Shown: in pieces, positions 9,923 through 17,041 of the stretch
Layout of the letters: each line of letters opens with the position of its first letter
Position numbering within the stretch: the first letter of the stretch is position 1
Origin: DATCKG01 sp036562385
Lineage (GTDB): Bacteria > Bacillota > Sulfobacillia > Symbiobacteriales > Symbiobacteriaceae
DNA: 23,670 bases
Reading direction: 5' to 3'
NCBI GenBank assembly: GCA_036562385.1
Contig: DATCKG010000058.1
Span: forward strand, 1 to 23,670
The notes under the pieces: generated by a model
Database searches by the model: none
Seen by the model: only the letters and a program-made list of their open reading frames with translations
Told to the model about the DNA's origin: nothing
Position numbers and translations under genes: made by a program

Positions 9923-10101
9923 CAGCCCCGGGCTTCCCCACGGGGGTATGTGTCGCGCTTCCTGTACCGGAGAGGTAGTTTATTTCTGCTAACTTTGACT
10001 CCTCCCCTTTCATCCCAAGGAATTTCGTGGCATTATGTAAAGTGGAAGGAGTCCTTCCGGCCCTGTCGGCACATCCATGGGAAGCGGGGAGGTGTCGTCC
10101 C

Positions 10102-10536
10102 ATGATGTTTCCGCTGTATCCGATGGGACACTGGGATCCGTTTGATGCGCTGGAGCGGCTCTTCTCCTCGATGTGGGATCCGCGCTTTTTCGGCAGCCCC
10201 TGGCCGGTCTTCCCATCCCTGCCGCGGATGAACGTCGAACAGCGTGCCGATGAGATGGTCATCCGGGTCGAAGTGCCCGGCATCAGCCCGGAGGATCTGA
10301 GCGTCACCGTCAACGACCACGTCCTGACCGTGAGGGCGATTCGCAGGTCGGTTTCTCCGATGGGCCGGGACGATCCGTCCGCCAGCGGAGTCGTCTCCTT
10401 CGAACGCGCCTTCACGCTTCCGTCCAACATCGATCCTGACCGTATCAAGGCCCGCTATCATCAGGGAGTGCTGGAGATCCGGATCCCCCGGTCGAAGGGG
10501 CCGTCCGGCCGGCAAATCCCCATCGATCTGGCGTAG
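10102..10536 (+). CDS. Hsp20 / alpha-crystallin small heat-shock protein
   Basis: This is an ATP-independent holdase chaperone that binds unfolding proteins. The 144-aa product has a Phe/Trp/Pro-rich N-terminal arm (FPLYPMGHWDPFDALERLF) and the alpha-crystallin domain (about 40-125). Domain landmarks are the VEVPGISPEDLSVTVNDHVLTV strands, the FERAFTLP block and the GVLEIRIPR strand near the C terminus. A terminal PID tail resembles the usual IxI/V anchor. ATG 10102 is chosen because GGGGAGGTG lies 7 nt upstream. I saw no CIRCE element in the upstream region, so HrcA control is not supported. The promoter is not clear to me. Confidence 0.93.
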   Translation: MMFPLYPMGHWDPFDALERLFSSMWDPRFFGSPWPVFPSLPRMNVEQRADEMVIRVEVPGISPEDLSVTVNDHVLTVRAIRRSVSPMGRDDPSASGVVSFERAFTLPSNIDPDRIKARYHQGVLEIRIPRSKGPSGRQIPIDLA

Positions 10537-10591
10537 GCCTTGCCGGCCCGGCGCCGGTACGCGTCAGGTGGTTACAGGCATGTCTATCAAA

Positions 10592-10632
10592 AGACCCGCC
10601 CGGGAAATCCCCCGGCGGGTCTGATTTCTTAT
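10592..10632. terminator. Bidirectional intrinsic terminator (hsp20 / feo operon)
   Basis: AGACCCGCC (10592-10600) pairs with GGCGGGTCT (10614-10622), with extra GGG/CCC pairs above. On the plus strand GATTTCTTATT follows; on the minus strand TTTTG follows. It lies between the convergent hsp20 and feo transcripts. Confidence 0.85.
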
Positions 10633-10811
10633 TGCTTTTCTTTACGTGGCTGCTCAGGGTTCAGGGAGAGAAGCAGGCATCGGGAACAGGCGCCGGTGCA
10701 TCCTGCAGGGACCAGCAGGGGCGCCCCACAGCGGACGCACCTCTGCACCCCCACCTGATTGTGATAGCCGCACCGGGGGCACGGCCCCCAGGCGGTGCAG
10801 CGCATCTCCAT
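10629..10811 (-). CDS. Small Cys-rich zinc-ribbon protein in the feo operon
   Basis: The 60-aa product carries eight Cys: C5, CPRC (11-14), CVRC (25-28) and CTGACSRC (38, 42, 45). The two CxxC knuckles spaced by 10 residues are a typical zinc-ribbon or rubredoxin-like pattern; an Fe-S site is an alternative. ATG 10811 has AAGGAGG 7 nt upstream, and that site overlaps the TAA stop of feoB, so the gene is translated with the feo operon. The C-terminal tail is Leu-rich then charged. It is not a recognisable FeoC (no winged-helix length), but its position is where FeoC sits in enterobacteria. A role with FeoB is inference. Confidence 0.8.
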   Translation of the reverse strand: MEMRCTAWGPCPRCGYHNQVGVQRCVRCGAPLLVPAGCTGACSRCLLLSLNPEQPRKEKQ

Positions 10812-10823
10812 GCCGATGCCTCC

Positions 10824-12659
10824 TTACCAGAGAATCCTGTGCACAATGCCCCCCGTGAAGATCGCGATCACCAGGTCCGTCGCCCAGATCAGCACGCCTT
10901 CCCGAGTGCTCCGCTCCTTCAAAATCATCATGACGGACGCGATGCAGGGGACAAAGAGGGTGATGGTTGTCAGGGCTACCATGACTTGATGGCTCGTCAG
11001 GGGCAGGCTGTACAGGCCCGCCGCCCCGAAGTCCCGGCGCACAAACCCCATGATGAAGGCGTTGGCCGCTTCCCTGGGCAGGCCCAGCCACCCCACGGTG
11101 ATGGGGGCCAGGGCATTCTGCAGGCCGTCCAGGATTCCCCAGGCTGCCATGACCGAGATCAGCACCGATCCGGCGGCAAAGATGGGCCCTGCTTCCGTGA
11201 TGAACATCTTCGTCTTCAGCAGGGTCTTGCGCAGGACGTTGCCGAGATGGGGCAGGCGCATCGGCGGCAGGTCGATGAGCAGCGGAGTGGACTCGCCAGG
11301 CAGCAGGCGGTTGAGCAGCATACCGGCAAGCCCGTACATAAGAAACAGAATAAGGCCAAAGGCCACGAAATAAGCGGGCCCCAGCGGCGCGAGCATCGTC
11401 GCGATGACGGCCATCTGTGCTGAGCACGGAATGGTCAGCGAGAGCAGGAAGGTGGCGATGGTGCGCTCCCGCTGGCTGCCCAGCAGCCGGGTAGTCATGG
11501 TGGCCATGGTGACGCAGCCGAAGCCCAGGATGGTCGGAATGATGGCCCGGCCGTTCAGCCCCACCTTGTTCATCCACCGGTCCACCAAGACCGCCACCCG
11601 GGGCAGATACCCGGAGTCTTCCATGAAGCTGAGCATCAGGTAGAAGCCCAGGACCATGGGCAGAAGCAGCCCGAAGATGTAGCTGACCGTCATGGTGAGG
11701 AGGCCGAACTCCCCGAAGAGCACCTGCCCCAGAAAGCTCTCCGGCGCCAGCACGCGGCTGCCCAGTTCGGTGATCCAGGGGATGTAGTACTCGCCCATCC
11801 ACAGCTCCTCGGTGATGCCCACCACCCACTGGGCGATGCCCACGCCGAGGATGTAGTAGACCGCCACCAGGAAGGCGATGAGCATCAGGCTTCCCCAGAC
11901 TGGATGCAGGGTGAGCCGGCCCAACCGGGTGGCCAGGCTGGCGCCCTCGTCGGTCTCCCGTACCACCCGCGCCACGATCTGGTTGACCCGCTCCCGCCGG
12001 AGCCGGTAGACCTCCTCCCGGGTCCCGGGAGGCGTAACCCCATGCCGCCGGCAGGCATCCTCATCATCCTCGGCCACCAGCACGGCGTCCACCGGTGACG
12101 GAATGGACGGAAGCAGCGGCTCGATGGACGGGGTCCGGCGCCCTTGCCGGGCTCGTCCCACCGCCTCCCGCAGCTCTTCAATCCCCTGGCCGCGAGTGGC
12201 CACGGTGGGAATCACCTCGACGCCCAGTTCCTCGGAAAGGGCCCTCACGTCAATGGCCAGGCCGTTGGCCCTGGCCTCGTCCATCATGTTGAGGGCGACC
12301 ACCATCGGGTAGCCCATGTCGATCAATTGAACGGTCAGGAACAGGTCCCGGTCCAGGTGGCAGGCGTCTACCACGTTGACCACGACGTCGCCCTGCAGCA
12401 GCACATCGCGGGCTACCCGCTCTTCTTCATTGAAAGCCGAGATGCCATAGACACCCGGCGTATCATAGATCACACTTTTTCCCATCCGGCCCGAGCTGAT
12501 ATCGACAGTGGTGCCGGGGAAATTCGAAACCTCTACATAGACACCGGTAAGGCCGTGAAAAACTGCCGACTTTCCCACATTCGGGTTCCCCACCAGCACG
12601 ACCTTCCGGTCGTCGCCGTGCACCTCCGCGACGGCGACCCCACAGCAGTCCTGCGCCAT
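10824..12659 (-). CDS. feoB: Ferrous iron transporter FeoB
   Basis: FeoB is the membrane permease for Fe2+ uptake, gated by an N-terminal GTPase. The 611-aa product has the G1 loop GNPNVGKS (24-31), the switch region NFPGTTVD, G3 DTPG, G4 NMMD and a G5-like VATRGQG. It then has the multi-helix Gate domains with the conserved Cys motifs GFGCVTMATMTTR, IPCSAQMAV and FVPCIASV. A cysteine pair at residues 5-6 is noticeable. The length is shorter than E. coli FeoB (about 770 aa) but usual for Gram-positive versions. The ATG lies 5 nt after the feoA stop (TAA at 12667-12665), with GGAGGGG overlapping the feoA end. The 60-aa zinc-ribbon gene follows directly. Confidence 0.97.
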   Translation of the reverse strand: MAQDCCGVAVAEVHGDDRKVVLVGNPNVGKSAVFHGLTGVYVEVSNFPGTTVDISSGRMGKSVIYDTPGVYGISAFNEEERVARDVLLQGDVVVNVVDACHLDRDLFLTVQLIDMGYPMVVALNMMDEARANGLAIDVRALSEELGVEVIPTVATRGQGIEELREAVGRARQGRRTPSIEPLLPSIPSPVDAVLVAEDDEDACRRHGVTPPGTREEVYRLRRERVNQIVARVVRETDEGASLATRLGRLTLHPVWGSLMLIAFLVAVYYILGVGIAQWVVGITEELWMGEYYIPWITELGSRVLAPESFLGQVLFGEFGLLTMTVSYIFGLLLPMVLGFYLMLSFMEDSGYLPRVAVLVDRWMNKVGLNGRAIIPTILGFGCVTMATMTTRLLGSQRERTIATFLLSLTIPCSAQMAVIATMLAPLGPAYFVAFGLILFLMYGLAGMLLNRLLPGESTPLLIDLPPMRLPHLGNVLRKTLLKTKMFITEAGPIFAAGSVLISVMAAWGILDGLQNALAPITVGWLGLPREAANAFIMGFVRRDFGAAGLYSLPLTSHQVMVALTTITLFVPCIASVMMILKERSTREGVLIWATDLVIAIFTGGIVHRILW

Positions 12660-12664
12660 GCCCG

Positions 12665-12889
12665 TTACCCCTCCACCGGCTCAACCTGAATCCGACGGGC
12701 TAGCGCACGTCCCAGGGCCATCTCCTGCATGCCCTTCCGAACCACCACCGGTCCGCCGGGCAGGACCGACTCGCAGACTGCGCGGGCCCCCTCCGTAATC
12801 CCGAACCGAATTGCCTGCAAACGGGCCAGGTCATCGGAGATCGACACAATCCGAAACACCTGACCCGGTCTGGTTTCGTCCAGGGTCAC
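12665..12889 (-). CDS. feoA: FeoA, SH3-like iron transport accessory protein
   Basis: FeoA is a small cytosolic SH3-fold protein required with FeoB for Fe2+ uptake. The product (74 aa from GTG 12889) begins TLDETRPGQVFRIV and has the typical LQAIRFGITEGARAVC core and the ALGRALARRIQVEP end. GTG 12889 is preferred because GAGGTG lies 6 nt upstream and the start then matches the family pattern (MTLxExxPGQ). GTG codons at 12898 and 12895 are alternatives. It is the first gene of the feo operon, right behind the Fur box. Confidence 0.92.
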   Translation of the reverse strand: MTLDETRPGQVFRIVSISDDLARLQAIRFGITEGARAVCESVLPGGPVVVRKGMQEMALGRALARRIQVEPVEG

Positions 12890-12919
12890 GGCCACCACCT
12901 CGTTGTCCGATCTAAATTC

Positions 12920-12946
12920 ATTCTAGCTATTGATAACCATTCTCAA
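12920..12946 (-). promoter_or_regulatory. Probable feo promoter
   Basis: TAGAAT (12925-12920) is a 5/6 -10 box. TTGAGA (12946-12941) lies 15 nt upstream, a shorter spacing than usual. The Fur box covers this -35 and the spacer. The start point would fall near 12913, about 24 nt before the GTG of feoA. Confidence 0.4.
12931..12945 (-). promoter_or_regulatory. Fur box upstream of feoA
   Basis: TGATAACCATTCTCA matches the 7-1-7 Fur consensus TGATAATNATTATCA at 12 of the 14 fixed positions, and the palindrome extends one base on each side (T and A). It overlaps the putative -35 region of the feo promoter, so iron-loaded Fur would block transcription. A MntR or DtxR-type regulator is less likely given the match. 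Confidence 0.75.
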
Positions 12947-13253
12947 TCTCTACTCCTAGTAAACTACGATTCAGGGTCTGAGAAAAGACACCAAGGAACG
13001 CATCTTGTAGCTACCTCCGTATAGGAGAGAAGTTGTATCGTCATCACCGGCGAAATGACCAGGAGGACCGGCAGCCTTGCCCGAAAGAACCGGAATGGAC
13101 TCATTTCGAGCGGCCGTCAGAGCAAGATCGGGGCCGGCCCCGGGTATTTTTTCACTTCTCCTACTGCTTGAATGGTACTTTGGTGCCTACCCGGAATTGA
13201 CTTGAAGGTCTATAATTACGAATGTCGGTGTAGGTAGGAGAGGTGGATATCGT
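12947..13253 (+). other. Intergenic leader before the sensor kinase
   Basis: The region is AT-richer than its surroundings. It contains a perfect 12-bp palindrome GGGGCCGGCCCC at about 13130-13141, followed after GGGTA by a run of six T. That is terminator-like on the plus strand, although the stem is only about 5 bp with a CCGG loop. A -10-like TATAAT lies at 13211-13216, with TTGACT only 9 nt before it. No gene is convincing here. Confidence 0.4.
13211..13216 (+). promoter_or_regulatory. -10 box for the two-component operon
   Basis: A perfect TATAAT lies 37 nt before the kinase ATG. No -35 is seen at 17 nt; a TTGACT at 13196-13201 is too close for standard use, so an activator may be needed. 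Confidence 0.4.
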
Positions 13254-15140
13254 ATGGCCGACCTAGGCGCCTGGCAGTTGCCCCTCATCGCAGTAGGGGT
13301 AGGCTTCCATTTGGCGGTAAGCTGGGCCCTCCTCTGGCGGTTCTTTCAGGTCAAAGAACTCGCCCTCTTGGTGTGGGGAGCCGCCTGGTTCGTTCAGGCG
13401 ATCCATGTGCTCGGCATGTTCCTCGTTCATAACCACCAAAGTGTTTCCGCCCTTCTCCTCCGAGACCTGAGCTTTGCCCTGGCCGCTATCGCCTTTTTCG
13501 CCGGCCAGGTCCAAATGGAAGGCCGCCCCTTTCAGTTTCTGGGCGTCGTAGCGGCCGCCTTCCTCGCCCTGATCGGCATCGCGGTGGCAGCCAACTACCT
13601 GCTGCACTCCCCTCTCACCGTGGTCTCCACCCTGGTGGTGCTGCTCTTCATGGGGCTGGCCGCGTGGCTGGCCATGCCGGCCGGCACCGGCCGGCGGCAC
13701 CTGACCCGGTGGATGTTCTTTGCCAGCTATGTCATCGGGGCGGCCCATGCAGCGATCTACTTGATCCCCGCACTGGCCCGGATGCCCGGGGTGGAAATCG
13801 CAGGGCACGCCCTCTTCTCCCTGCTCTTTTCCGCGGCCGTCACCTGGCAGGCCTGGCAGCACGAGCGGGTGGTGCGCCTCTTTTCGGGCACCCTACAGCG
13901 GCTCAATCAACCGCTGTCCACCGAGGAGTCCTTGCAGGAGGCCCTCAAGCTGGTGGCAGGCGCCCTAGGTGTCAGCCACGGCTGGATTCTGCTCCGCAAA
14001 GGCGGGCGTGGGGATGCCAGCGGCAAGTGGGTGATCGGAGCCGTCATCGGGTTCCCTGAATGGACTCGCCACGGTGTCAACGGGCCGTCCTTTGATCTGA
14101 GCAGCTGCCTCTGCCTCCGGAACCTGAGCCGGGAGTGGGTAGCCACGCAGATCGCCGATGTGCACTGCGTCCGGTTTAGCGAGGAACTCAACTATCCGGC
14201 GGGCCGGCACATCACCATTCCCCTGGGCTCCGAAGGCCAGATCCACGGTCTGATGGTCCTGATGGTCCCGGACCGGCGTATTTTCTCCCCTGCGGACATC
14301 GAACTGCTCACGGCCATGGGCGAACAGATCGGCCTGGCGCTGGATCGGTCCCGCCTGCTGGATGAACTGCGGGAGAAGGAGGCGCTGCGGGGGCGCCTGC
14401 TGGCGCAGCTCATCACCGCCCAGGAGGATGAGCGCCGCCGCATTGCCCGGGAACTGCACGACGAGGCGGGTCAGGCGCTGACCGCCCTGGTAGTCAATCT
14501 GGATTTCCTGGTGCGCCATGCCGTGGATGAGCAAACGCTCCGGCAGCGGCTGGTGGACATTCGGAACATGGCGGAGGACACCCTCGCCGAAGTGCGGCGG
14601 GTGATCCATGAAATGCGTCCCACCGTCCTGGACGACCTGGGCCTGGAGGCCGCCATCCGCTGGATGGTGAAGCGGTATGAGCCCACGGGCCTGAAGGTGA
14701 CGGTGGAGACCAAGGGCCTGGAGGAACGGTTGCCTGGACCGCTGGAGATCACCGCCTTCCGGCTCGTCCAGGAAGCCTGTACCAATACAGTTAAGCACGC
14801 GTCAGCTGGTCATATCCAGATCCGGTTAGAGCGGCGAGACGGACTTCTGACGGTGGAGGTGACGGACGACGGTCAGGGGATTGACCTGTCCCGACTGCAC
14901 CGAGGGCGTGGGATGGGGCTGGCCAACCTGCGGGAACGGGTCACCCTGGCAGGGGGCAAGCTTACCCTCAACTCAACTCCGGGGAAAGGGACGCGCATAT
15001 ACGCTGAGTTGCCGATCACCGAGACAGAGACACCATCAGAACTTCCCGCAGGAGGGTCCTTAGAAAATGGCGATCAGGGTGCTCATTTGCGACGACCACA
15101 TGATGGTGCGACAGGGCGTCCGCATGGTGCTGCAGTCTGA
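13254..15140 (+). CDS. Sensor histidine kinase: 7TM, GAF, HisKA_3, HATPase
   Basis: This is the sensor of a two-component system. The 628-aa product has about seven membrane helices (about 8-205), a GAF-like domain (about 215-370) containing FDLSSCLCL and a HITIPLGSEGQIHGLMVL strand, a coiled coil, a HisKA_3 domain with phospho-acceptor His402 in RRRIARELHDE, and a HATPase_c domain (QEACTNTVKHA N-box, DDGQGI, GRGMGLANLRERV). This is the NarX/DegS/LiaS group. ATG 13254 has AGGAGAGGTGG about 7 nt upstream. The C-terminal about 25 residues overlap the regulator gene by 74 nt; the domain itself ends near YAELPI. The ligand is unknown. The Cys pair in the GAF-like domain (SSCLCL) could be redox-active (inference). 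Confidence 0.93.
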   Translation: MADLGAWQLPLIAVGVGFHLAVSWALLWRFFQVKELALLVWGAAWFVQAIHVLGMFLVHNHQSVSALLLRDLSFALAAIAFFAGQVQMEGRPFQFLGVVAAAFLALIGIAVAANYLLHSPLTVVSTLVVLLFMGLAAWLAMPAGTGRRHLTRWMFFASYVIGAAHAAIYLIPALARMPGVEIAGHALFSLLFSAAVTWQAWQHERVVRLFSGTLQRLNQPLSTEESLQEALKLVAGALGVSHGWILLRKGGRGDASGKWVIGAVIGFPEWTRHGVNGPSFDLSSCLCLRNLSREWVATQIADVHCVRFSEELNYPAGRHITIPLGSEGQIHGLMVLMVPDRRIFSPADIELLTAMGEQIGLALDRSRLLDELREKEALRGRLLAQLITAQEDERRRIARELHDEAGQALTALVVNLDFLVRHAVDEQTLRQRLVDIRNMAEDTLAEVRRVIHEMRPTVLDDLGLEAAIRWMVKRYEPTGLKVTVETKGLEERLPGPLEITAFRLVQEACTNTVKHASAGHIQIRLERRDGLLTVEVTDDGQGIDLSRLHRGRGMGLANLRERVTLAGGKLTLNSTPGKGTRIYAELPITETETPSELPAGGSLENGDQGAHLRRPHDGATGRPHGAAV

Positions 15141-15720
15141 GCCCGACATCGAACTGGTGGGGGAAGCCGGAACCGGGGAAGAGGCTGTTACACTGACAGA
15201 ACAACTCCAACCGGACGTAGTCATCATGGACATCTCTTTACCGGACATCAGCGGGATTGAAGCGACAAAGCGCATTCGCGCCTCATCCCCGAACACGCAC
15301 GTCATCGGTCTGACCATGCACGAGGAAGAGCCTTACGTCATGGAATTGCTGAAGGCCGGCGCGGACGGCTACATCGTCAAGCGTTCCGCTGCGGCTGACC
15401 TGGTAAGTGCCATCCGGAACGTGATGCAGGGGCAGGCCATCCTGGATCCGGCCATCACCCGGACGGTGGTGGCGGGGTATGTCTCCAGCCGTCCTGCTTC
15501 GCTGGCGCCCAAGGATGAGGAGATTCCGCTGACGCCCAGAGAACGGGAGGTCCTCATCCTGGTGGCCGAGGGCTACACCAACGCGGAGATTGCCAAGAAG
15601 CTGTTCATCAGTGAGAAGACCGTTCAGACCCATCGGTCCAACATCCTGGACAAGCTGCACATCCACGACCGCACGGAACTGGTCCGTTATGCGATTCGCC
15701 ATGGTCTCGTGCAGGCCTAA
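15067..15720 (+). CDS. NarL/FixJ-family response regulator
   Basis: This is the DNA-binding partner of the kinase just upstream. The 217-aa product has a receiver domain (1-120) with acidic residues Asp9-Asp10, phospho-acceptor Asp55 (VIMDISLPD) and the conserved Lys in YIVKRSA. A linker leads to a LuxR-type HTH (about 150-212) with LTPREREVLILVAEGYTNAEIAKKL and ISEKTVQTH. ATG 15067 has GGAGG about 11 nt upstream. Its start lies inside the kinase frame. An intrinsic terminator follows the stop, so the operon is two genes. Targets are unknown. Confidence 0.96.
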   Translation: MAIRVLICDDHMMVRQGVRMVLQSEPDIELVGEAGTGEEAVTLTEQLQPDVVIMDISLPDISGIEATKRIRASSPNTHVIGLTMHEEEPYVMELLKAGADGYIVKRSAAADLVSAIRNVMQGQAILDPAITRTVVAGYVSSRPASLAPKDEEIPLTPREREVLILVAEGYTNAEIAKKLFISEKTVQTHRSNILDKLHIHDRTELVRYAIRHGLVQA

Positions 15721-15751
15721 AGGGCGGCGGCATCTCGCCGCCCTTCCTTTT
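15721..15751 (+). terminator. Intrinsic terminator of the two-component operon
   Basis: AGGGCGGCG (15721-15729) pairs with CGCCGCCCT (15736-15744) and is followed by TCCTTTT. It begins directly after the stop codon. Confidence 0.88.
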
Positions 15752-15805
15752 CATCAACCCAAACAGGCCCTGGCCTGCGGAGGTGTGTGGCTCCATCCCG
15801 GGATG

Positions 15806-15814
15806 TGATATAAT
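15806..15814 (+). promoter_or_regulatory. Extended -10 promoter of dedA
   Basis: TGATATAAT combines a perfect -10 with the extended TGn element; no good -35 is visible. The surrounding TGTGATATAATGG is identical to the promoter of the 76-aa gene at 9914. Confidence 0.65.
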
Positions 15815-15846
15815 GGCAGACGTAATGCTCTGGCAGGAGGAGTTCC

Positions 15847-16452
15847 ATGCACTGGACCACAGCCGTCATACAGGCCTATGGGTATCCTGGCATCCTCTTG
15901 ATTGTGTTAATCGAAAACCTGTTTCCCCCCATCCCTTCCGAGATCATCTTGCCCTTTGCCGGCTTCCTGGTCAGCCGGGGTGTGCTGACCATGCCGGGCG
16001 TGGTGATCGCGGCGACCATGGGTTCTGTGCTGGGTGCGCTGGTGCTGTACATGGCCGGTCGGTGGTTTGGCCGGGAGCGGATCTATCTGGTGGTCACCCG
16101 CTACGGTCGGATCCTGACGGTCAGCGAACGGGACGTGCAGCGTACCGAGGAGTGGTTCCAGCGCTACGGCACATGGACCGTCTTCTTCTGCCGGATGATT
16201 CCCATCATGCGGAGCCTGATCTCCATCCCCGCCGGTCTGGTGGCGATGGATGTGCCGGTATTCACCTTCTACACCACCGTGGGTACCTTGATCTGGAACA
16301 TCCTCCTGGTGGGAATCGGCGCTGCCCTGGGCGCGGCCTGGCCCCTGTTGAGCACCTGGATCGGCTACTACCAGGACGCCGTACTGGTGGTGATCCTGGC
16401 GGTCCTCGCGGTCTTTGCGGCGGTCAGGCTGAGCAAGACCCGGGAACGCTGA
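15847..16452 (+). CDS. DedA family membrane protein
   Basis: DedA proteins are multi-pass inner-membrane proteins linked to lipid-carrier recycling (undecaprenyl phosphate) and membrane homeostasis. The 201-aa product has the family motifs ENLFPPIPSEIILPFAGF near the N terminus and FFCRMIPIMRSLISIPAG in the middle, plus four to five hydrophobic segments and a short basic tail. ATG 15847 has GGAGGAG 5 nt upstream. It is monocistronic, between its own promoter and a strong terminator. The exact substrate cannot be read from sequence. Confidence 0.95.
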   Translation: MHWTTAVIQAYGYPGILLIVLIENLFPPIPSEIILPFAGFLVSRGVLTMPGVVIAATMGSVLGALVLYMAGRWFGRERIYLVVTRYGRILTVSERDVQRTEEWFQRYGTWTVFFCRMIPIMRSLISIPAGLVAMDVPVFTFYTTVGTLIWNILLVGIGAALGAAWPLLSTWIGYYQDAVLVVILAVLAVFAAVRLSKTRER

Positions 16453-16472
16453 GCCAGCATCCGGAAACAGAC

Positions 16473-16514
16473 AGGCCGGTGCGCCCAGCGGGCGTGCACC
16501 GGCCTCCTTCTTTT
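16473..16514. terminator. Intrinsic terminator after dedA
   Basis: AGGCCGGTGC (16473-16482) pairs with GCACCGGCCT (16496-16505) and is followed by CCTTCTTTT on the plus strand. The minus-strand 60-aa gene ends 5 nt beyond, so it may be shared. Confidence 0.88.
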
Positions 16515-16518
16515 CCGC

Positions 16519-16701
16519 TCAGCGACGACGACGATTGGGCCCCGAGCGAAGCACCAAGTGCACGGTACCGTCGGGACCTACCTCAGGCAGATAGCGATTC
16601 CCCTCGGAATCGCTCACATGCAGGCGTTCGATATACCAGGATCCCCGCTCGCGAGCCAGGGCGGTCAGCTTGTTGAGCACGTCCTCCCTGCTGATCGCCA
16701 T
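16519..16701 (-). CDS. 60-aa protein of unknown function
   Basis: I do not recognise this gene. ATG 16701 has GGAGG 10 nt upstream. The 60-aa product starts MAISREDVLNKLTALARERG (a predicted amphipathic helix). It continues with an aromatic strand WYIERLHVSDSEGNRY and a VGPDGTVHLVLR strand, and ends with four Arg. This looks like a small alpha-beta cytosolic protein. It has its own promoter and an unusually long leader of about 165 nt. Confidence 0.7.
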   Translation of the reverse strand: MAISREDVLNKLTALARERGSWYIERLHVSDSEGNRYLPEVGPDGTVHLVLRSGPNRRRR

Positions 16702-16867
16702 GGTCCTACCGCCTCCGTGTTCCAGGATCGACCAGACGTCCACGGAACATCCCCCTTTCCCACAGTGAATGAGGCCCGGTGCAGTCGCACCAGGCCTTCG
16801 TCGGTTGCTTGGACTCGAGGGTGGCCGCCATCGCCCCTCTGTCGGGACGGCCAGTGGAACGCTGCGA
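16702..16867 (-). other. Long structured leader before the 60-aa gene
   Basis: The transcript from the promoter at 16875-16903 would have about 165 nt before the ATG. It holds a hairpin (AGGCCTGGTGC with GCACCGGGCCT, positions 16772-16797). It also holds two mutually exclusive short pairings near the ribosome binding site: 16741-16746 with 16714-16719 (TCCGTG/CACGGA), or 16744-16749 with 16718-16723 (TGTTCC/GGAACA). The first would pair part of the GGAGG at 16712-16716. A 41-codon frame (16831-16706) ends 4 nt before the ATG. No known riboswitch was recognised. Confidence 0.4.
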
Positions 16868-16874
16868 CTTCCTC

Positions 16875-16903
16875 ATTTTACATAGAATGGGCGTCGAATG
16901 CAA
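16875..16903 (-). promoter_or_regulatory. Probable promoter of the 60-aa gene
   Basis: TTGCAT (16903-16898) and TAAAAT (16880-16875) are 17 nt apart on the minus strand; matches are 3/6 and 5/6. The rest of the interval to degV (16904-17041) shows no clear plus-strand promoter or other feature. Confidence 0.45.
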
Positions 16904-17041
16904 CCGCGCGTCTCATCGTACCGGCATCCCGCCCTGCCGCCGCGGCCACTGTGTTCCTCCGGGTAGATGTGGCGCCGCATCGGGAAAGCTACCATAAGCC
17001 TGATTCCGCAGCAACGGATGCAGTCTGAAAGGAGCATGTCC

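Noticed and set aside
9961..10101. CIRCE-like operator before hsp20
   Set aside because: I looked for the TTAGCACTC inverted repeat and did not find it; no heat-shock operator can be supported.
13033..13200. 55-codon frame from a TTG with AGGAGAG upstream
   Set aside because: The product is highly charged without recognisable features, and it runs across the palindrome and T-run. No promoter is clear, so it is left out.
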